IMG/VR virus record: IMGVR_UViG_3300021406_000005
Coordinates: 1-47,063 of that record
Reading direction: 5' to 3' (one strand)
DNA from: a virus
DNA length: 47,063 nt
Positions 1 through 6,240 of this stretch are shown here, piece by piece. Both the position numbers and the translations under genes were made by a program. Numbering within the stretch: the stretch's first letter is position 1; each line of letters opens with the position of its first letter. Below the pieces are notes generated by a model. It saw only the letters and a list, made by a program, of their open reading frames with translations. It was not told the origin of the DNA and did not search any database.

Positions 1-127
1 ACCGGCGGCGACGTAGACTGAAGGCGTGCCCGCAGAACCGGTCGTTTTCGAATTCGGCGAAAAATCACTTCCCGTGCTGGCCAGATTCATTGAGCGGGCA
101 GGCCATCTCGGCATACCGTTGGACACG
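1..127. repeat. Left copy of terminal 127-bp direct repeat
   Basis: These bases are identical to 46937-47063. The length equals the largest k-mer used by common short-read assemblers, so this is the overlap of a circular assembly graph rather than a phage terminal repeat. The molecule is circular or circularly permuted, with 46,936 unique bases. Confidence 0.95.
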
Positions 128-241
128 GCTATAGCCCAGGCTCTTTACCGGTGGACTCAGACCTGGCCCGGCCACGTGCTCTTATCCGTTCAAGCTCCGG
201 AGCCAACTCCCTCCACTCCTCATCCGTCACCCACGTCGTAG
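26..241 (+). CDS. Small hypothetical protein, alternative to the antisense gene here
   Basis: A 71-aa frame with a GTG start. TAGACT lies six bases before the start, so it could be a leaderless gene. The first 48 residues look coding, with the pattern ARF-x(4)-A-x(3)-GIP-x(3)-AIA-x-AL-x-RW. This resembles the 83-aa product encoded at 129-380 on the other strand (ARF...A..GVP...AVI.A...W). The last 15 residues are Pro/Ser/Thr-rich and lie antisense to that gene, so the 3' part may be spurious. It also overlaps a leftward frame across the circle junction, and probably only one of the two is expressed. Function unknown. Confidence 0.35.
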   Translation: MPAEPVVFEFGEKSLPVLARFIERAGHLGIPLDTAIAQALYRWTQTWPGHVLLSVQAPEPTPSTPHPSPTS

Positions 242-380
242 CGTCGGAGCCGATCCACAGCACCATGGCCGCAATAACCGCTTCTTCGCGGGGTACGCCA
301 CGCGCGTCCGCGACCTCGTAAAAACGAGCCTGTACTCTCGCCAGGTTGTTCTCGTCGGGATGAAAGCTCTGGATGTTCAC
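129..380 (-). CDS. Small hypothetical protein, third gene of leftward operon
   Basis: An 83-aa product from a GTG whose first base is the last base of the preceding TAG stop (TAGTG), so translation is probably coupled. The protein is soluble, helical and charged, with a hydrophobic-aromatic centre (AAMVLWIGSDATTW, residues about 37-50) and a basic Arg/Gly-rich tail. It matches no family I recognise. It is the last clear gene of the three-gene leftward operon starting at 822 and shares a sequence pattern with the frame at 26-241 on the opposite strand. Confidence 0.7.
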   Translation of the reverse strand: MNIQSFHPDENNLARVQARFYEVADARGVPREEAVIAAMVLWIGSDATTWVTDEEWRELAPELERIRARGRARSESTGKEPGL

Positions 381-634
381 TACGGGTTCTTCGGCTCCCT
401 GAACGGCCACGCGAAGTAAAGGCCGGCGGCAAGGGCGGTGGCCATCCCCCATTCCACGAGAAGCCGCGACGTGTCGATTCGGCCTGCGCGGTCCCACGTG
501 AATATGAAGTGGTGCCCCATCGTATTCGGGGTGTCGCCTTCGCCAACGTGATCGTAGGCCCACGGCGGCCACATCCCTATTGCCACAACGAGTAGCACCC
601 AAATCCAAGCGGCGCGTTTCTTGTTTGGCGTCAC
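380..634 (-). CDS. Small membrane protein with two hydrophobic segments
   Basis: An 84-aa product starting at GTG 634, which overlaps the upstream stop as GTGA. Residues about 8-20 (AWIWVLLVVAIGMW) form one membrane-spanning segment, and residues about 60-77 (VEWGMATALAAGLYFAW) a second. The C-terminal AAGLYFAWP motif recurs as AAGFYFAWP in the leftward frame across the circle junction, and the underlying DNA (about 406-431 and 46920-46945) is visibly duplicated. Role unknown; a small inner-membrane early or lysogeny protein is plausible. Confidence 0.75.
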   Translation of the reverse strand: MTPNKKRAAWIWVLLVVAIGMWPPWAYDHVGEGDTPNTMGHHFIFTWDRAGRIDTSRLLVEWGMATALAAGLYFAWPFREPKNP

Positions 635-822
635 TTCTTCGCCTTTTCCTTCGGTGCCTTCTTCTTCGGTCCCCACCGCGCCTTAGCGGCAGCGCTCGCG
701 TTGGCTTTGCGTTCCTCCGGAGTTAGCGCGGAGAAGCCCTTCGGTACCTGCGCCTTGCCGCCGACCTTCCCCCCAAGCCTGCCCAATGCAACAGCGGCCG
801 GGTTTTTCCGTTTAGCTTCCAT
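631..822 (-). CDS. NPAAVALGRLGGK-type small basic phage protein
   Basis: A 63-aa, very basic product with the hallmark N-terminus KRKNPAAVALGRLGGK-x-GG and a middle LTPEERKANASAAAKARW. It belongs to a common but functionally undefined family of phage and bacterial small proteins. I chose ATG 822 because family members start close to the KRKNPAA motif and because TAGACT lies eight bases upstream of it; ATG 840 is an in-frame alternative. It is first in a leftward operon whose promoter lies beside operator-like repeat A. The Lys/Ala-rich tail suggests nucleic-acid binding, which is inference. Confidence 0.8.
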   Translation of the reverse strand: MEAKRKNPAAVALGRLGGKVGGKAQVPKGFSALTPEERKANASAAAKARWGPKKKAPKEKAKK

Positions 823-840
823 CGCACCGAAGTCTACCAT

Positions 841-907
841 AAACCGTTTTGCCGCATTATTGCTATAAACCGCTTTTAAGTATTGACACTGTATACCGCT
901 TTATAGC
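841..907. promoter_or_regulatory. Three 26-bp-spaced operator-like repeats between divergent operons
   Basis: Three copies of a site with consensus RTAWACCGYTTT have their ACCG cores at 843, 869 and 895, an exact 26-bp period, all in the same orientation. The region is far more AT-rich than its surroundings. Site A lies beside the leftward TAGACT hexamer (831-836), and site C lies inside the spacer of the rightward promoter at 883-912. The layout recalls the triple operators of lambdoid phages. The repressor that would bind is not identified. Confidence 0.7.
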
Positions 908-912
908 ATAAT
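883..912 (+). promoter_or_regulatory. Sigma-70-type early promoter
   Basis: TTGACA (883-888) and CATAAT (907-912) are separated by 18 bases. The predicted transcript would start near 919 and carry AAGGAG (921-926) before the ATG at 938. Operator-like repeat C (891-907) sits between the two hexamers, as expected for repression. Confidence 0.6.
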
Positions 913-937
913 GACCTTGCAAGGAGCCCAGCCCCCA

Positions 938-1129
938 ATGAGCGAAGCCGAATTCCAAAGAGAAGACCGCGAATACGAACGCCAGTGCGATCACCGCGAA
1001 GAGCTGGAGCGCGAAGACATCCTGTCGATCGCCGTGACGCCCTGGCTCAAGGCCGTGACGCCACGCAGAGCCCCGCAGCCCGTCGCTGCGCTGCTCGACT
1101 CAATCAGAGACGAGTGGGAGGCCGCGTAA
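938..1129 (+). CDS. Small acidic hypothetical early protein
   Basis: A 63-aa product. Residues 1-30 are Glu/Arg/Asp-rich and probably helical; the rest is mixed, with a WLKAV segment. I chose ATG 938 over ATG 911 because the latter lies inside the -10 hexamer, whereas 938 follows AAGGAG by 11 bases. Its TAA overlaps the next ATG (TAATG). First gene of the operator-controlled rightward operon. No family recognised. Confidence 0.65.
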   Translation: MSEAEFQREDREYERQCDHREELEREDILSIAVTPWLKAVTPRRAPQPVAALLDSIRDEWEAA

Positions 1130-1740
1130 TGGCAACAGCAATCTCGCCCCGCCTTCCCAAGTTTGTTCCGGCTCTAAACGCCCCGCAGGTTGTAGCCATA
1201 GCCGCGATCCCGGGTCGGCTGGTGCCCTCGGAGTTCGGTCCCAGCGAAGTGCTATTCTCACTCGTCGACGGACGCCCCTGGTACGTACCACAGGTCATTG
1301 CCGATGAGATCTATGCTGCCGGCATCACGCCGCGGCAGCAGATCGAAGTGACTGCGGTGGGTAAGAAGAAAACGGAAGTCCGGATCGTGCCGGTGCAGAC
1401 CGCGCTGCCTCGCAGGCCTCCGGAGCGCGACTACACCCGGGAGCTTGAGCAGTCGATCAGGGACGCAAGAGGCCCGGAAAATAATTGGGCGGACACGCTT
1501 CCACACGTGGCCGCCCCCACAACCCCAGACTACAGCGGCAATGGTAACGCCACTGCACTGTACCCGCAAGCGGGACCTCTCTCACCCACCGCCCTGCGTT
1601 TCATGGGCGCCTACAAAGACGCCGTGGACATCATGGTCCAGACCCAGACCTACGCGAAGAGCCAGGGCATTCTGCTTAACGTCGAGACCGCGGATGTGAG
1701 ATGCCTCGCGGCCACCATCATGATCGGAAGCCAGCGGTGA
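1129..1740 (+). CDS. Hypothetical early protein, 203 aa
   Basis: Starts at an ATG overlapping the previous stop. Residues 1-90 look like a compact beta domain (LNAPQVVAIAAIPG ... EVLFSLVDGRPWYVPQVIADEI ... GITPRQQIEVTAVGKKKTEVRIV). The linker is Pro/Arg-rich, and the C-terminal helical part (about 160-203) includes TALRFMGAYKDAVDIMV. N-terminal domains of this look occur in phage early proteins of unknown function. Its position ahead of a nuclease-like gene suggests DNA metabolism, but nothing catalytic is visible. Its TGA overlaps the next GTG as GTGA. Confidence 0.75.
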   Translation: MATAISPRLPKFVPALNAPQVVAIAAIPGRLVPSEFGPSEVLFSLVDGRPWYVPQVIADEIYAAGITPRQQIEVTAVGKKKTEVRIVPVQTALPRRPPERDYTRELEQSIRDARGPENNWADTLPHVAAPTTPDYSGNGNATALYPQAGPLSPTALRFMGAYKDAVDIMVQTQTYAKSQGILLNVETADVRCLAATIMIGSQR

Positions 1741-2108
1741 TCCGCTTCACGGCCATCACCCGCACCACACGGCCCCGACCCAGGCGGAGGGGAACCAGAC
1801 GGGGACGCATCATCGATCGCCCCTACATCGCCTGGTGCTCCACACAGCCGTGCTGCATCAGCGGTGAGCTTCCCGCTACTACTCACCATGTCCGCGAATT
1901 CGGGAGCCCGAAGAACGATCACCGGGTGATCCGTCTCGCGGAACGATTTCACCTGCACGACGCGGGGATGTTGTCGATCGAGCGGCTTTCGAAGGCGGAT
2001 TTCGAACGCACGCATTTGATCCGCATCGAGACTGAAGTTGAAAAATTGCGGGCTCTCTGGCTCGCTGAAGAAGAGGTGTTTCATGGCAAACGAAGCTCGT
2101 CCAGTTGA
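1737..2108 (+). CDS. HNH-like nuclease (Ref/DUF968-type)
   Basis: A 123-aa protein from a GTG overlapping the upstream stop. After a basic N-terminus come RPYIAWCSTQPCCISG, then THHVREFGSPKNDHRVIRL and FHLHDAG, then SIERLSKADFER. The order C-x(4)-PC-x-x-SG, HHVR, KND-R, H-x-H, S-x-E is that of small HNH-fold phage nucleases of the Ref/DUF968 kind. The paired His of HHVR would be the metal-site residues. It probably nicks or cuts DNA during recombination or packaging. The 3' end overlaps the next gene by 26 bases. Confidence 0.7.
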   Translation: MIRFTAITRTTRPRPRRRGTRRGRIIDRPYIAWCSTQPCCISGELPATTHHVREFGSPKNDHRVIRLAERFHLHDAGMLSIERLSKADFERTHLIRIETEVEKLRALWLAEEEVFHGKRSSSS

Positions 2109-2313
2109 AGGTGCTGTTCAGATCCAGCTGGTCGCGTTGGATGCGGGAGGGTTTGGGGCTGCGCTCCTGATTCGCAAAGACCTATTTGTCGAGCTGTCTG
2201 ACGGCCCGTGGCCCGGAGTTATTCTTCTGCCGGCGGATGCGCGGCACCTTGCTGGTCTGCTGAGGATCGCCGCAGAAGACGTTGAAGCACTAGGGCGGCC
2301 TCTGGATGGATAA
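2083..2313 (+). CDS. Hypothetical small protein, last of rightward operon
   Basis: A 76-aa product. ATG 2083 is preceded by GAAGAGG. The composition is that of a compact alpha/beta protein (VQIQLVALDAGGFGAALLIRKDLFVEL, then a helix LLPADARHLAGLLRIAAEDVEAL). No recognised family. Its last 95 bases are antisense to the convergent gene at 2219-2407, an unusually long tail-to-tail overlap in which both frames look coding. Confidence 0.65.
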   Translation: MANEARPVEGAVQIQLVALDAGGFGAALLIRKDLFVELSDGPWPGVILLPADARHLAGLLRIAAEDVEALGRPLDG

Positions 2314-2407
2314 GCGGGTTTTGAATGTCCATCACGTACAGCGTGTGCTTGCCTTCCGTGTAGGCCCGGACGCCTTCGGGGATGCGCGGATCGACTCGTG
2401 TGTCCAT
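2219..2407 (-). CDS. Small hypothetical protein with GTCGAAT start signal
   Basis: A 62-aa product. The start ATG 2407 lies exactly eight bases after GTCGAAT read leftward, as in the phage's portal and tailspike genes, and there is no Shine-Dalgarno sequence. Residues 1-40 (RIPEGVRAYTEGKHTLYVMDIQNPLIHPE) look coding. The Arg/Ser/Ala-rich tail lies antisense to the end of the 2083-2313 gene. Function unknown. It is far from the other motif-preceded genes, which suggests co-expression with late genes. Confidence 0.55.
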   Translation of the reverse strand: MDTRVDPRIPEGVRAYTEGKHTLYVMDIQNPLIHPEAALVLQRLLRRSSADQQGAAHPPAEE

Positions 2408-2415
2408 GCAGGAGT

Positions 2416-2422
2416 ATTCGAC
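2416..2422 (-). promoter_or_regulatory. GTCGAAT element, N8 before ATG 2407
   Basis: Leftward GTCGAATA, then seven further bases and ATG. One of ten such sites with fixed distance to a start codon; proposed as a phage-specific -10 for a leaderless mRNA. Confidence 0.6.
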
Positions 2423-2448
2423 TGCAAGGTTACCAGCCGGAGCGGCCT

Positions 2449-2550
2449 GTGACGTTCACGGACTGGTACATGGTCCTGGTTGGCCTTGTGGGTGTGGGTT
2501 TTGTGGTGCGCGGGATCGGCGATGCTGTGAAGGAGTGGTGGACGCGATGA
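2449..2550 (+). CDS. 33-aa single-pass membrane miniprotein
   Basis: A GTG start six bases after GGAG. The peptide begins MTFTDWY, continues with a hydrophobic run of Val/Leu/Gly/Phe (residues about 8-20), and ends in an amphipathic basic tail with EWWTR. Its stop lies two bases from the stop of the convergent gene at 2553, typical of compact phage gene packing. Miniproteins like this can be holin-like, superinfection or toxin-type peptides; nothing here decides which. Confidence 0.5.
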   Translation: MTFTDWYMVLVGLVGVGFVVRGIGDAVKEWWTR

Positions 2551-2552
2551 GG

Positions 2553-2876
2553 TTACTCGGCTCCGTATTTGCGCAGCGTGTCGGACTTCTCCTCGACGGT
2601 CCGCGCCAGTTGAAGGCGTTCGCCGATCAAAGCCCGGATTTTGTCGATGTCCAGGAAGCCGGCGGCGTCCCGGTTCAGGTGCGTCATTGCGAGATTGGAG
2701 TCCACCACGTCCCAGTTCGGCTCTCTTCCATCGTGAGGGCTCAGGTCGTTACCGATCTGTTTCAGCCGGTCGCCCAGGTTGTGGAGATGATCGCTCAGAA
2801 GCTTCAGTTTCCGGCGAGCTTCGGCGCGGGCCTTCGATGCTTCCGCGATCAGGTCGTTCTCTTCTCTCTCGCCCAT
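2553..2876 (-). CDS. Helical hypothetical protein
   Basis: A 107-aa, highly charged and mostly helical product (heptad-like Leu spacing in KARAEARRKLKLLSDHLHNLG and RALIGERLQLARTVEEKSD). It looks like a soluble coiled-coil or DNA-associated protein. There is no Shine-Dalgarno sequence; TAGACT lies six bases before ATG 2876, preceded by the same GTAGACTGA string as the start at 26. Divergent from the miniprotein at 2903. No family recognised. Confidence 0.75.
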   Translation of the reverse strand: MGEREENDLIAEASKARAEARRKLKLLSDHLHNLGDRLKQIGNDLSPHDGREPNWDVVDSNLAMTHLNRDAAGFLDIDKIRALIGERLQLARTVEEKSDTLRKYGAE

Positions 2877-2902
2877 GGGATCAGTCTACGGGAAGGTGAT
2901 CG

Positions 2903-3025
2903 ATGAGGTTACCGGGATTTCTCGAACGCATGTCCCCCGTGTGGAGGCAGCGAGTGATCGGGATGCTGATCGGCGTGCTGCTGGGGATTGTGATCGCCTT
3001 TGTTGCGATCCGGCTCAGCCGGTGA
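2903..3025 (+). CDS. 40-aa single-pass membrane miniprotein
   Basis: ATG 2903 follows GAAGGTGAT. The N-terminal 19 residues are basic (RLPGFLERMSPVWRQRV). Residues about 20-37 are strongly hydrophobic (MLIGVLLGIVIAFVAI), and the peptide ends RLSR, giving a positive-inside anchor. Its stop is three bases from the convergent stop at 3029. Together with 2449-2550 it is one of two rightward membrane miniproteins wedged between leftward genes. Role unknown. Confidence 0.5.
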   Translation: MRLPGFLERMSPVWRQRVIGMLIGVLLGIVIAFVAIRLSR

Positions 3026-3028
3026 CGG

Positions 3029-3256
3029 TCAGCCACTCCAGCGAAGCAGTCCCGGAGCGGGATGCGGCCGGCGCAGATACTCCCGGATCTTCTTCTCGGC
3101 GAAGGCCCTCGCTTTTGCCAGGTTCTCCGGCGTCGGGGGTAGTCCCGCCATCTCGCATAGTTCCTCGAAAGACGAGGTTTGTATCGCCCCCCTCGCATCG
3201 AGGTAAAAGCCGGGCTCCAGCATTATCATTCCGCGTGCCCAGTGGGGAGGCTTCAT
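3029..3256 (-). CDS. Small protein cotranscribed with integrase
   Basis: A 75-aa product. ATG 3256 overlaps the integrase stop by one base (TGATG); a GTG three bases upstream is an alternative. A short N-terminal part (MIMLEPGFYLDARGAIQ) is followed by a helical region (FEELCEMAGLPPTPENLAKARAFAEKKIREYL). Coupling to the integrase suggests a role in integration or lysogeny, perhaps as an accessory factor, but no DNA-binding fold is evident. Confidence 0.65.
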   Translation of the reverse strand: MKPPHWARGMIMLEPGFYLDARGAIQTSSFEELCEMAGLPPTPENLAKARAFAEKKIREYLRRPHPAPGLLRWSG

Positions 3257-4170
3257 CACAGCGCCGCCGCCAATGGATATCGGCTCTTCGTGCGCCGCAC
3301 GTACATGCCGAGGTTCTCAACGCTTTTGTGCCCGGTGATGGTCATGATGTCGAAGACGTCCGCCCCGGCATCGGCGGAGGCGGTAACAAAGCCGGCCCGC
3401 AGGCTGTGAGCGCCAAACTTCGAGGCATCAAGGCCGGCCTTTTCCGTCGCCTTCTTCAGTGCGTACCAGACCTCGTACCCGCTCATGCGGCGATGGGTGA
3501 GCAGATCGTTCATCGTGACCTTGGAGAACAGCGGGCCGCTCCACTTGCCGCGCTCCACAATCCACGCGGTGACGGCCTTCACCGGGCACAGAGCCGGGCG
3601 CTTGGCACCGGGGATCACGAGGACGTGGCCGTGTCCCTCCTGGTCGGTTTTGCCTCGGGCCACTGTTACTTCGATCGAATCTTTCCGAAGTACGACGTCG
3701 CAAAGGTCCAAAGCGCAGATGTCCGAACGGCGGAAGGCGCATCCGAACCCGAGGAGAATTGCGGCTCTGTCGCGCAGCGCTCGCAGCGAATCGTCGTCGG
3801 CGAGAACGCCGGACACTGCGGCCAGTTCATCGATCGAGATGGCTGCCATGCGTTTCACGCGATGCTTCGTCTTGCGTCTGGCGCTGGACAGAACGTGTTT
3901 AACCATCGGCGTCACAGGGGCCGGAAAGCCGGCCGCGCCGTGCTTGCTGGATATGGCTGCGAGACGACGCGACATCGTCGAGACTTTGAACTTCGGAACC
4001 AGGTGTGAGAGGTAGAGCGCCACGGTTTCCGGATCGGCCGGGAGAGAGGATTTCCCGGCGTGCTCGCACCACTGTTCGAATGCTTTCCAGTCGCACGCGT
4101 AGCCGGAAATCGTGTTCGGTGCGTAGCGGGAAGACTTCAGTTCGTTCAGCCGCTCGCGGGCAGCGACCAT
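3256..4170 (-). CDS. int: Tyrosine-family integrase
   Basis: A 304-aa site-specific recombinase that would insert the phage chromosome into a host attB site. A SAM-like core-binding domain (about 5-100, with TISGYACDWKAFEQWC) is followed by the catalytic domain. Residues in the expected order are R147 (FRRSD), K174 (ARGKTD), H255 and R258 (HSLR), H281 (TGHKSVE) and nucleophile Y290 (MYVRR). I start it at ATG 4170 because GGAGGGT lies just upstream; the frame stays open to ATG 4251, but the added 27 residues look non-coding. The full catalytic set argues that the phage is or was temperate. No attP core could be recognised. Confidence 0.93.
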   Translation of the reverse strand: MVAARERLNELKSSRYAPNTISGYACDWKAFEQWCEHAGKSSLPADPETVALYLSHLVPKFKVSTMSRRLAAISSKHGAAGFPAPVTPMVKHVLSSARRKTKHRVKRMAAISIDELAAVSGVLADDDSLRALRDRAAILLGFGCAFRRSDICALDLCDVVLRKDSIEVTVARGKTDQEGHGHVLVIPGAKRPALCPVKAVTAWIVERGKWSGPLFSKVTMNDLLTHRRMSGYEVWYALKKATEKAGLDASKFGAHSLRAGFVTASADAGADVFDIMTITGHKSVENLGMYVRRTKSRYPLAAAL

Positions 4171-4311
4171 CTCAGACCCTCCTAGCCAATCCTCGCATAA
4201 AGCAAGCTGTTCGGGGTCTGGAACGCACGTGGAAGGAGGGGGCTTGGGCATGGGGGCGCATTAAGAAGTTCCCCATAATATCCCTTGAAGTGTTACGATG
4301 TCCAGCATCAA
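4171..4311. promoter_or_regulatory. Divergent control region between integrase and replication gene
   Basis: A 141-bp gap between head-to-head starts. It contains the integrase ribosome-binding site (GGAGGGT, leftward) and, toward the rightward gene, an AT-rich stretch around 4271-4285 with CATAAT/TAATAT that could be a -10. I cannot assign a convincing -35 on either strand. This is also a plausible place for attP. Confidence 0.4.
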
Positions 4312-5415
4312 ATGCGTGACCCGGAGCCGGAGAAAAAAACCGGAGGGCCGAATGAAGAGTATGCCGACTCTGCCCGTCAATATACATTATCGGAAGCACA
4401 ACTTGCCCGCTTCGGGCGGGCTCTCGTGATCATCGGCCAGCTCGCTCCTACACTTGGAGAAGCTGAACTCAGAACCCTGATCGCCCTGACCCGGCTGTTC
4501 GGAGTAAATGATCCGCCCAGTGGCCGAATAAGCTCCAGGGCGCTTGCGGAGCACGCTTGCCTATCCCGAGCGAACGTCAAAACCTCGCTCCACTCACTCG
4601 CGGAGAAGAACATCATAGCAACCCGGGGAGGCACGGCAACGATGCCGTCCGCGCACGTGCTCACCTTCATGCGAACTATTCAAATGGGTGGGATCACAGT
4701 GAGCCCACCCCCCGGAGAAATCCACAGATCGCTGGGATCAGGAAAGTCCCAGGGTGGGATCGAGATGAGCCCACCCCCCCCGATTTCTGTGGAAAAGGTG
4801 GGCTCATTCCAGGCCCAGGGTGGGCTCATTCCAGGCCCACCCCTCGCGGCTGGACAAGGGGACGCAGGCGCGCGCGTCGATTCGATCGATTTAAAGCTCG
4901 ATATCGATCGATTGCGCGCGCAAGGCCGAAAAACACCGGACGAAGACTCCATTCTGCTCCAGACCTTCGGTGCCAAACCTCGGGACTGGAGCGCCGGGGA
5001 ACTCGAACAGGCAAAGCGGTGGGTGCATGGCTACCAGTGCGACAAGGGCGACAAATACAAGGCCGACCCCCAGAGAAACAGGAACCCTCCGGACGACACG
5101 GTGCTTTCGCAAATCCTGATGGCGTGCGGGTCGCTGGGAGGGCTCATTAATTTCGTCCAGCTGATGGACAGCCGGCGCGAAGCACCAGGAAGCAAGTACG
5201 CCTGGTACGTGACGACGGCCCTCGAGATCTATCACGGCATCCGGCCGGAAAAGACGAAGCAAGCCAGGGCGCAACTGCGCATTGCCAGCAGGCCTTCCCC
5301 GCCTGCCATCACCGGCGAACAGCAACCGCTCATCGAAGAGCAAAAGCCGGATCCCGAGTTCGCCCGCGAACTGGTCGACGAGCTGAACCGCAAACGGAAA
5401 GGAGTCAGCCGATGA
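4312..5415 (+). CDS. Replication initiator (phage O-like) with winged-helix domain
   Basis: A 367-aa protein. Residues about 25-110 include a helix-turn-helix (SSRALAEHACLSRANVKTSLHSLAEKNII) followed by TRGG, typical of the N-terminal domain of phage replication initiators. The central segment (about 125-190) is Pro/Gly-rich because it is encoded by DNA repeats that look like origin iterons. The C-terminal half is helical and probably recruits replication partners. It resembles lambda O in organisation: initiator gene containing its own origin, first in the early operon, with no helicase recognised nearby. ATG 4312 was preferred over an in-frame TTG at 4285. Its TGA overlaps the next ATG by four bases. 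Confidence 0.65.
   Translation: MRDPEPEKKTGGPNEEYADSARQYTLSEAQLARFGRALVIIGQLAPTLGEAELRTLIALTRLFGVNDPPSGRISSRALAEHACLSRANVKTSLHSLAEKNIIATRGGTATMPSAHVLTFMRTIQMGGITVSPPPGEIHRSLGSGKSQGGIEMSPPPPISVEKVGSFQAQGGLIPGPPLAAGQGDAGARVDSIDLKLDIDRLRAQGRKTPDEDSILLQTFGAKPRDWSAGELEQAKRWVHGYQCDKGDKYKADPQRNRNPPDDTVLSQILMACGSLGGLINFVQLMDSRREAPGSKYAWYVTTALEIYHGIRPEKTKQARAQLRIASRPSPPAITGEQQPLIEEQKPDPEFARELVDELNRKRKGVSR
4687..4921. other. Putative replication origin: iterons plus AT-rich dyad
   Basis: GGTGGGATC/GGTGGGCTC occurs at 4687, 4753, 4797 and 4819. The first two are paired with inverted TGAGCCCACC (4700-4709, 4766-4775), and the last two are 22-bp tandem units sharing GGTGGGCTCATTCCAGGCCC. DnaA-box-like strings (AAATCCACA and, leftward, TTTTCCACA) lie between them. 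Downstream, 4877-4914 is AT-rich with repeated ATCGAT, flanked by CGCGCG on both sides. Iterons followed by an unwinding-like segment inside the initiator gene is the lambda-type arrangement. Confidence 0.6.
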
Positions 5416-5696
5416 AGCCGAATCCGACGTTTCGTGCTCGCGACAGGGAGATCGCGCGCGCCTGGGATAACATCGCGGCGCCTGATGTCCCGGCCATCGG
5501 GGAATGCTGTTTTTGCCCCCGCCGCTATCTGGCTTTCCAGAGCGGCGTGAATGCGCGCGGGAGGCCTGTGTTTATGTGCGCCGAGTGCCGGATGAACTTG
5601 ATCGAAATGGAACGCAGACCTTCGGCAAGGGCGGCTGGACAGCCGGCCGCCGCAGGCAAAGCCAGGGTATTTTCCGTTGCGAAGGGAGCTTCCTGA
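5412..5696 (+). CDS. Small CxxC zinc-finger-like protein
   Basis: A 94-aa product starting with a four-base ATGA overlap. GECCFCPRRY and MCAECRMNL provide two Cys pairs about 27 residues apart, consistent with one zinc site. The N-terminus is basic and helical; the tail is Ala/Arg-rich. Second gene of the replication operon, so probably an early DNA- or RNA-binding accessory factor. No family recognised. Confidence 0.75.
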   Translation: MKPNPTFRARDREIARAWDNIAAPDVPAIGECCFCPRRYLAFQSGVNARGRPVFMCAECRMNLIEMERRPSARAAGQPAAAGKARVFSVAKGAS

Positions 5697-6043
5697 TGGC
5701 GTGGCCAACAGACTGGGACCGCGGCAACGTACTCGGCGCGATCGAAGAAGCAAGCGGCGTAGCTTTGAGCGCGGAGGATTCCCTGCCCGACACGCTGATC
5801 GCAAAAGCCCAGGAGCTGGGACTGAAACCGGTGGACCTGAAACTCTGGATCTACGATTCGCCGGACCACGACTGGAGTCCGAACACACTCGAAGGCTGGG
5901 CGCGGCGCATGCACATGACAGCACCGCTGGGCATCTGCATCCACTGCGAAAAACGTCTGTACACCGCAGCCGAAATCAGTTCCCACCAGTGCGACGAGAA
6001 CGGTCAGCGGCCGACACTGCCGCCAGGAGGAATCACCGTATGA
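5696..6043 (+). CDS. Hypothetical early protein with Cys/His cluster
   Basis: A 115-aa product, ATG overlapping the previous stop as TGATG. The N-terminal 80 residues (DWDRGNVLGAIEEASGVAL ... IAKAQELGLKPVDLKLWI) are acidic and helical. The end carries CIHCEKRLYTAAEISSHQC, a C-x2-C...H-x-C zinc-binding pattern. Part of an early operon of translationally coupled small genes. Function unknown. Confidence 0.75.
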   Translation: MAWPTDWDRGNVLGAIEEASGVALSAEDSLPDTLIAKAQELGLKPVDLKLWIYDSPDHDWSPNTLEGWARRMHMTAPLGICIHCEKRLYTAAEISSHQCDENGQRPTLPPGGITV

Positions 6044-6240
6044 GCCCGGCACCAATTCCGATCGACCGCGTGGAAGTGCATCTCACCGACCAGCAGCGGC
6101 GCCGTCTCAGTTACCTGCGAAGAGCCGAGCGGTACGCCGAAGCCGAGATGGAGGAAATGGAATACAACCGCGAGGCGCTGCGGCAGAAGGCATTGGGCAG
6201 ACTGGCGCTGAAACGCGTTCAGCTGGTGGTGGGCTTATGA
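6040..6240 (+). CDS. Small helical hypothetical protein
   Basis: A 66-aa product after AGGAGG and a four-base ATGA overlap. Nearly the whole chain is predicted helix, rich in Arg/Glu (LTDQQRRRLSYLRRAERYAEAEMEEMEY), suggesting a coiled coil or nucleic-acid-binding helix pair. No family recognised. Confidence 0.7.
   Translation: MSPAPIPIDRVEVHLTDQQRRRLSYLRRAERYAEAEMEEMEYNREALRQKALGRLALKRVQLVVGL

Noticed and set aside
1-127. Terminal direct repeat as a biological packaging end
   Set aside because: Its length is exactly a standard assembler k-mer, it has no special content, and a leftward operon continues across it; circular-assembly overlap is the simpler explanation.
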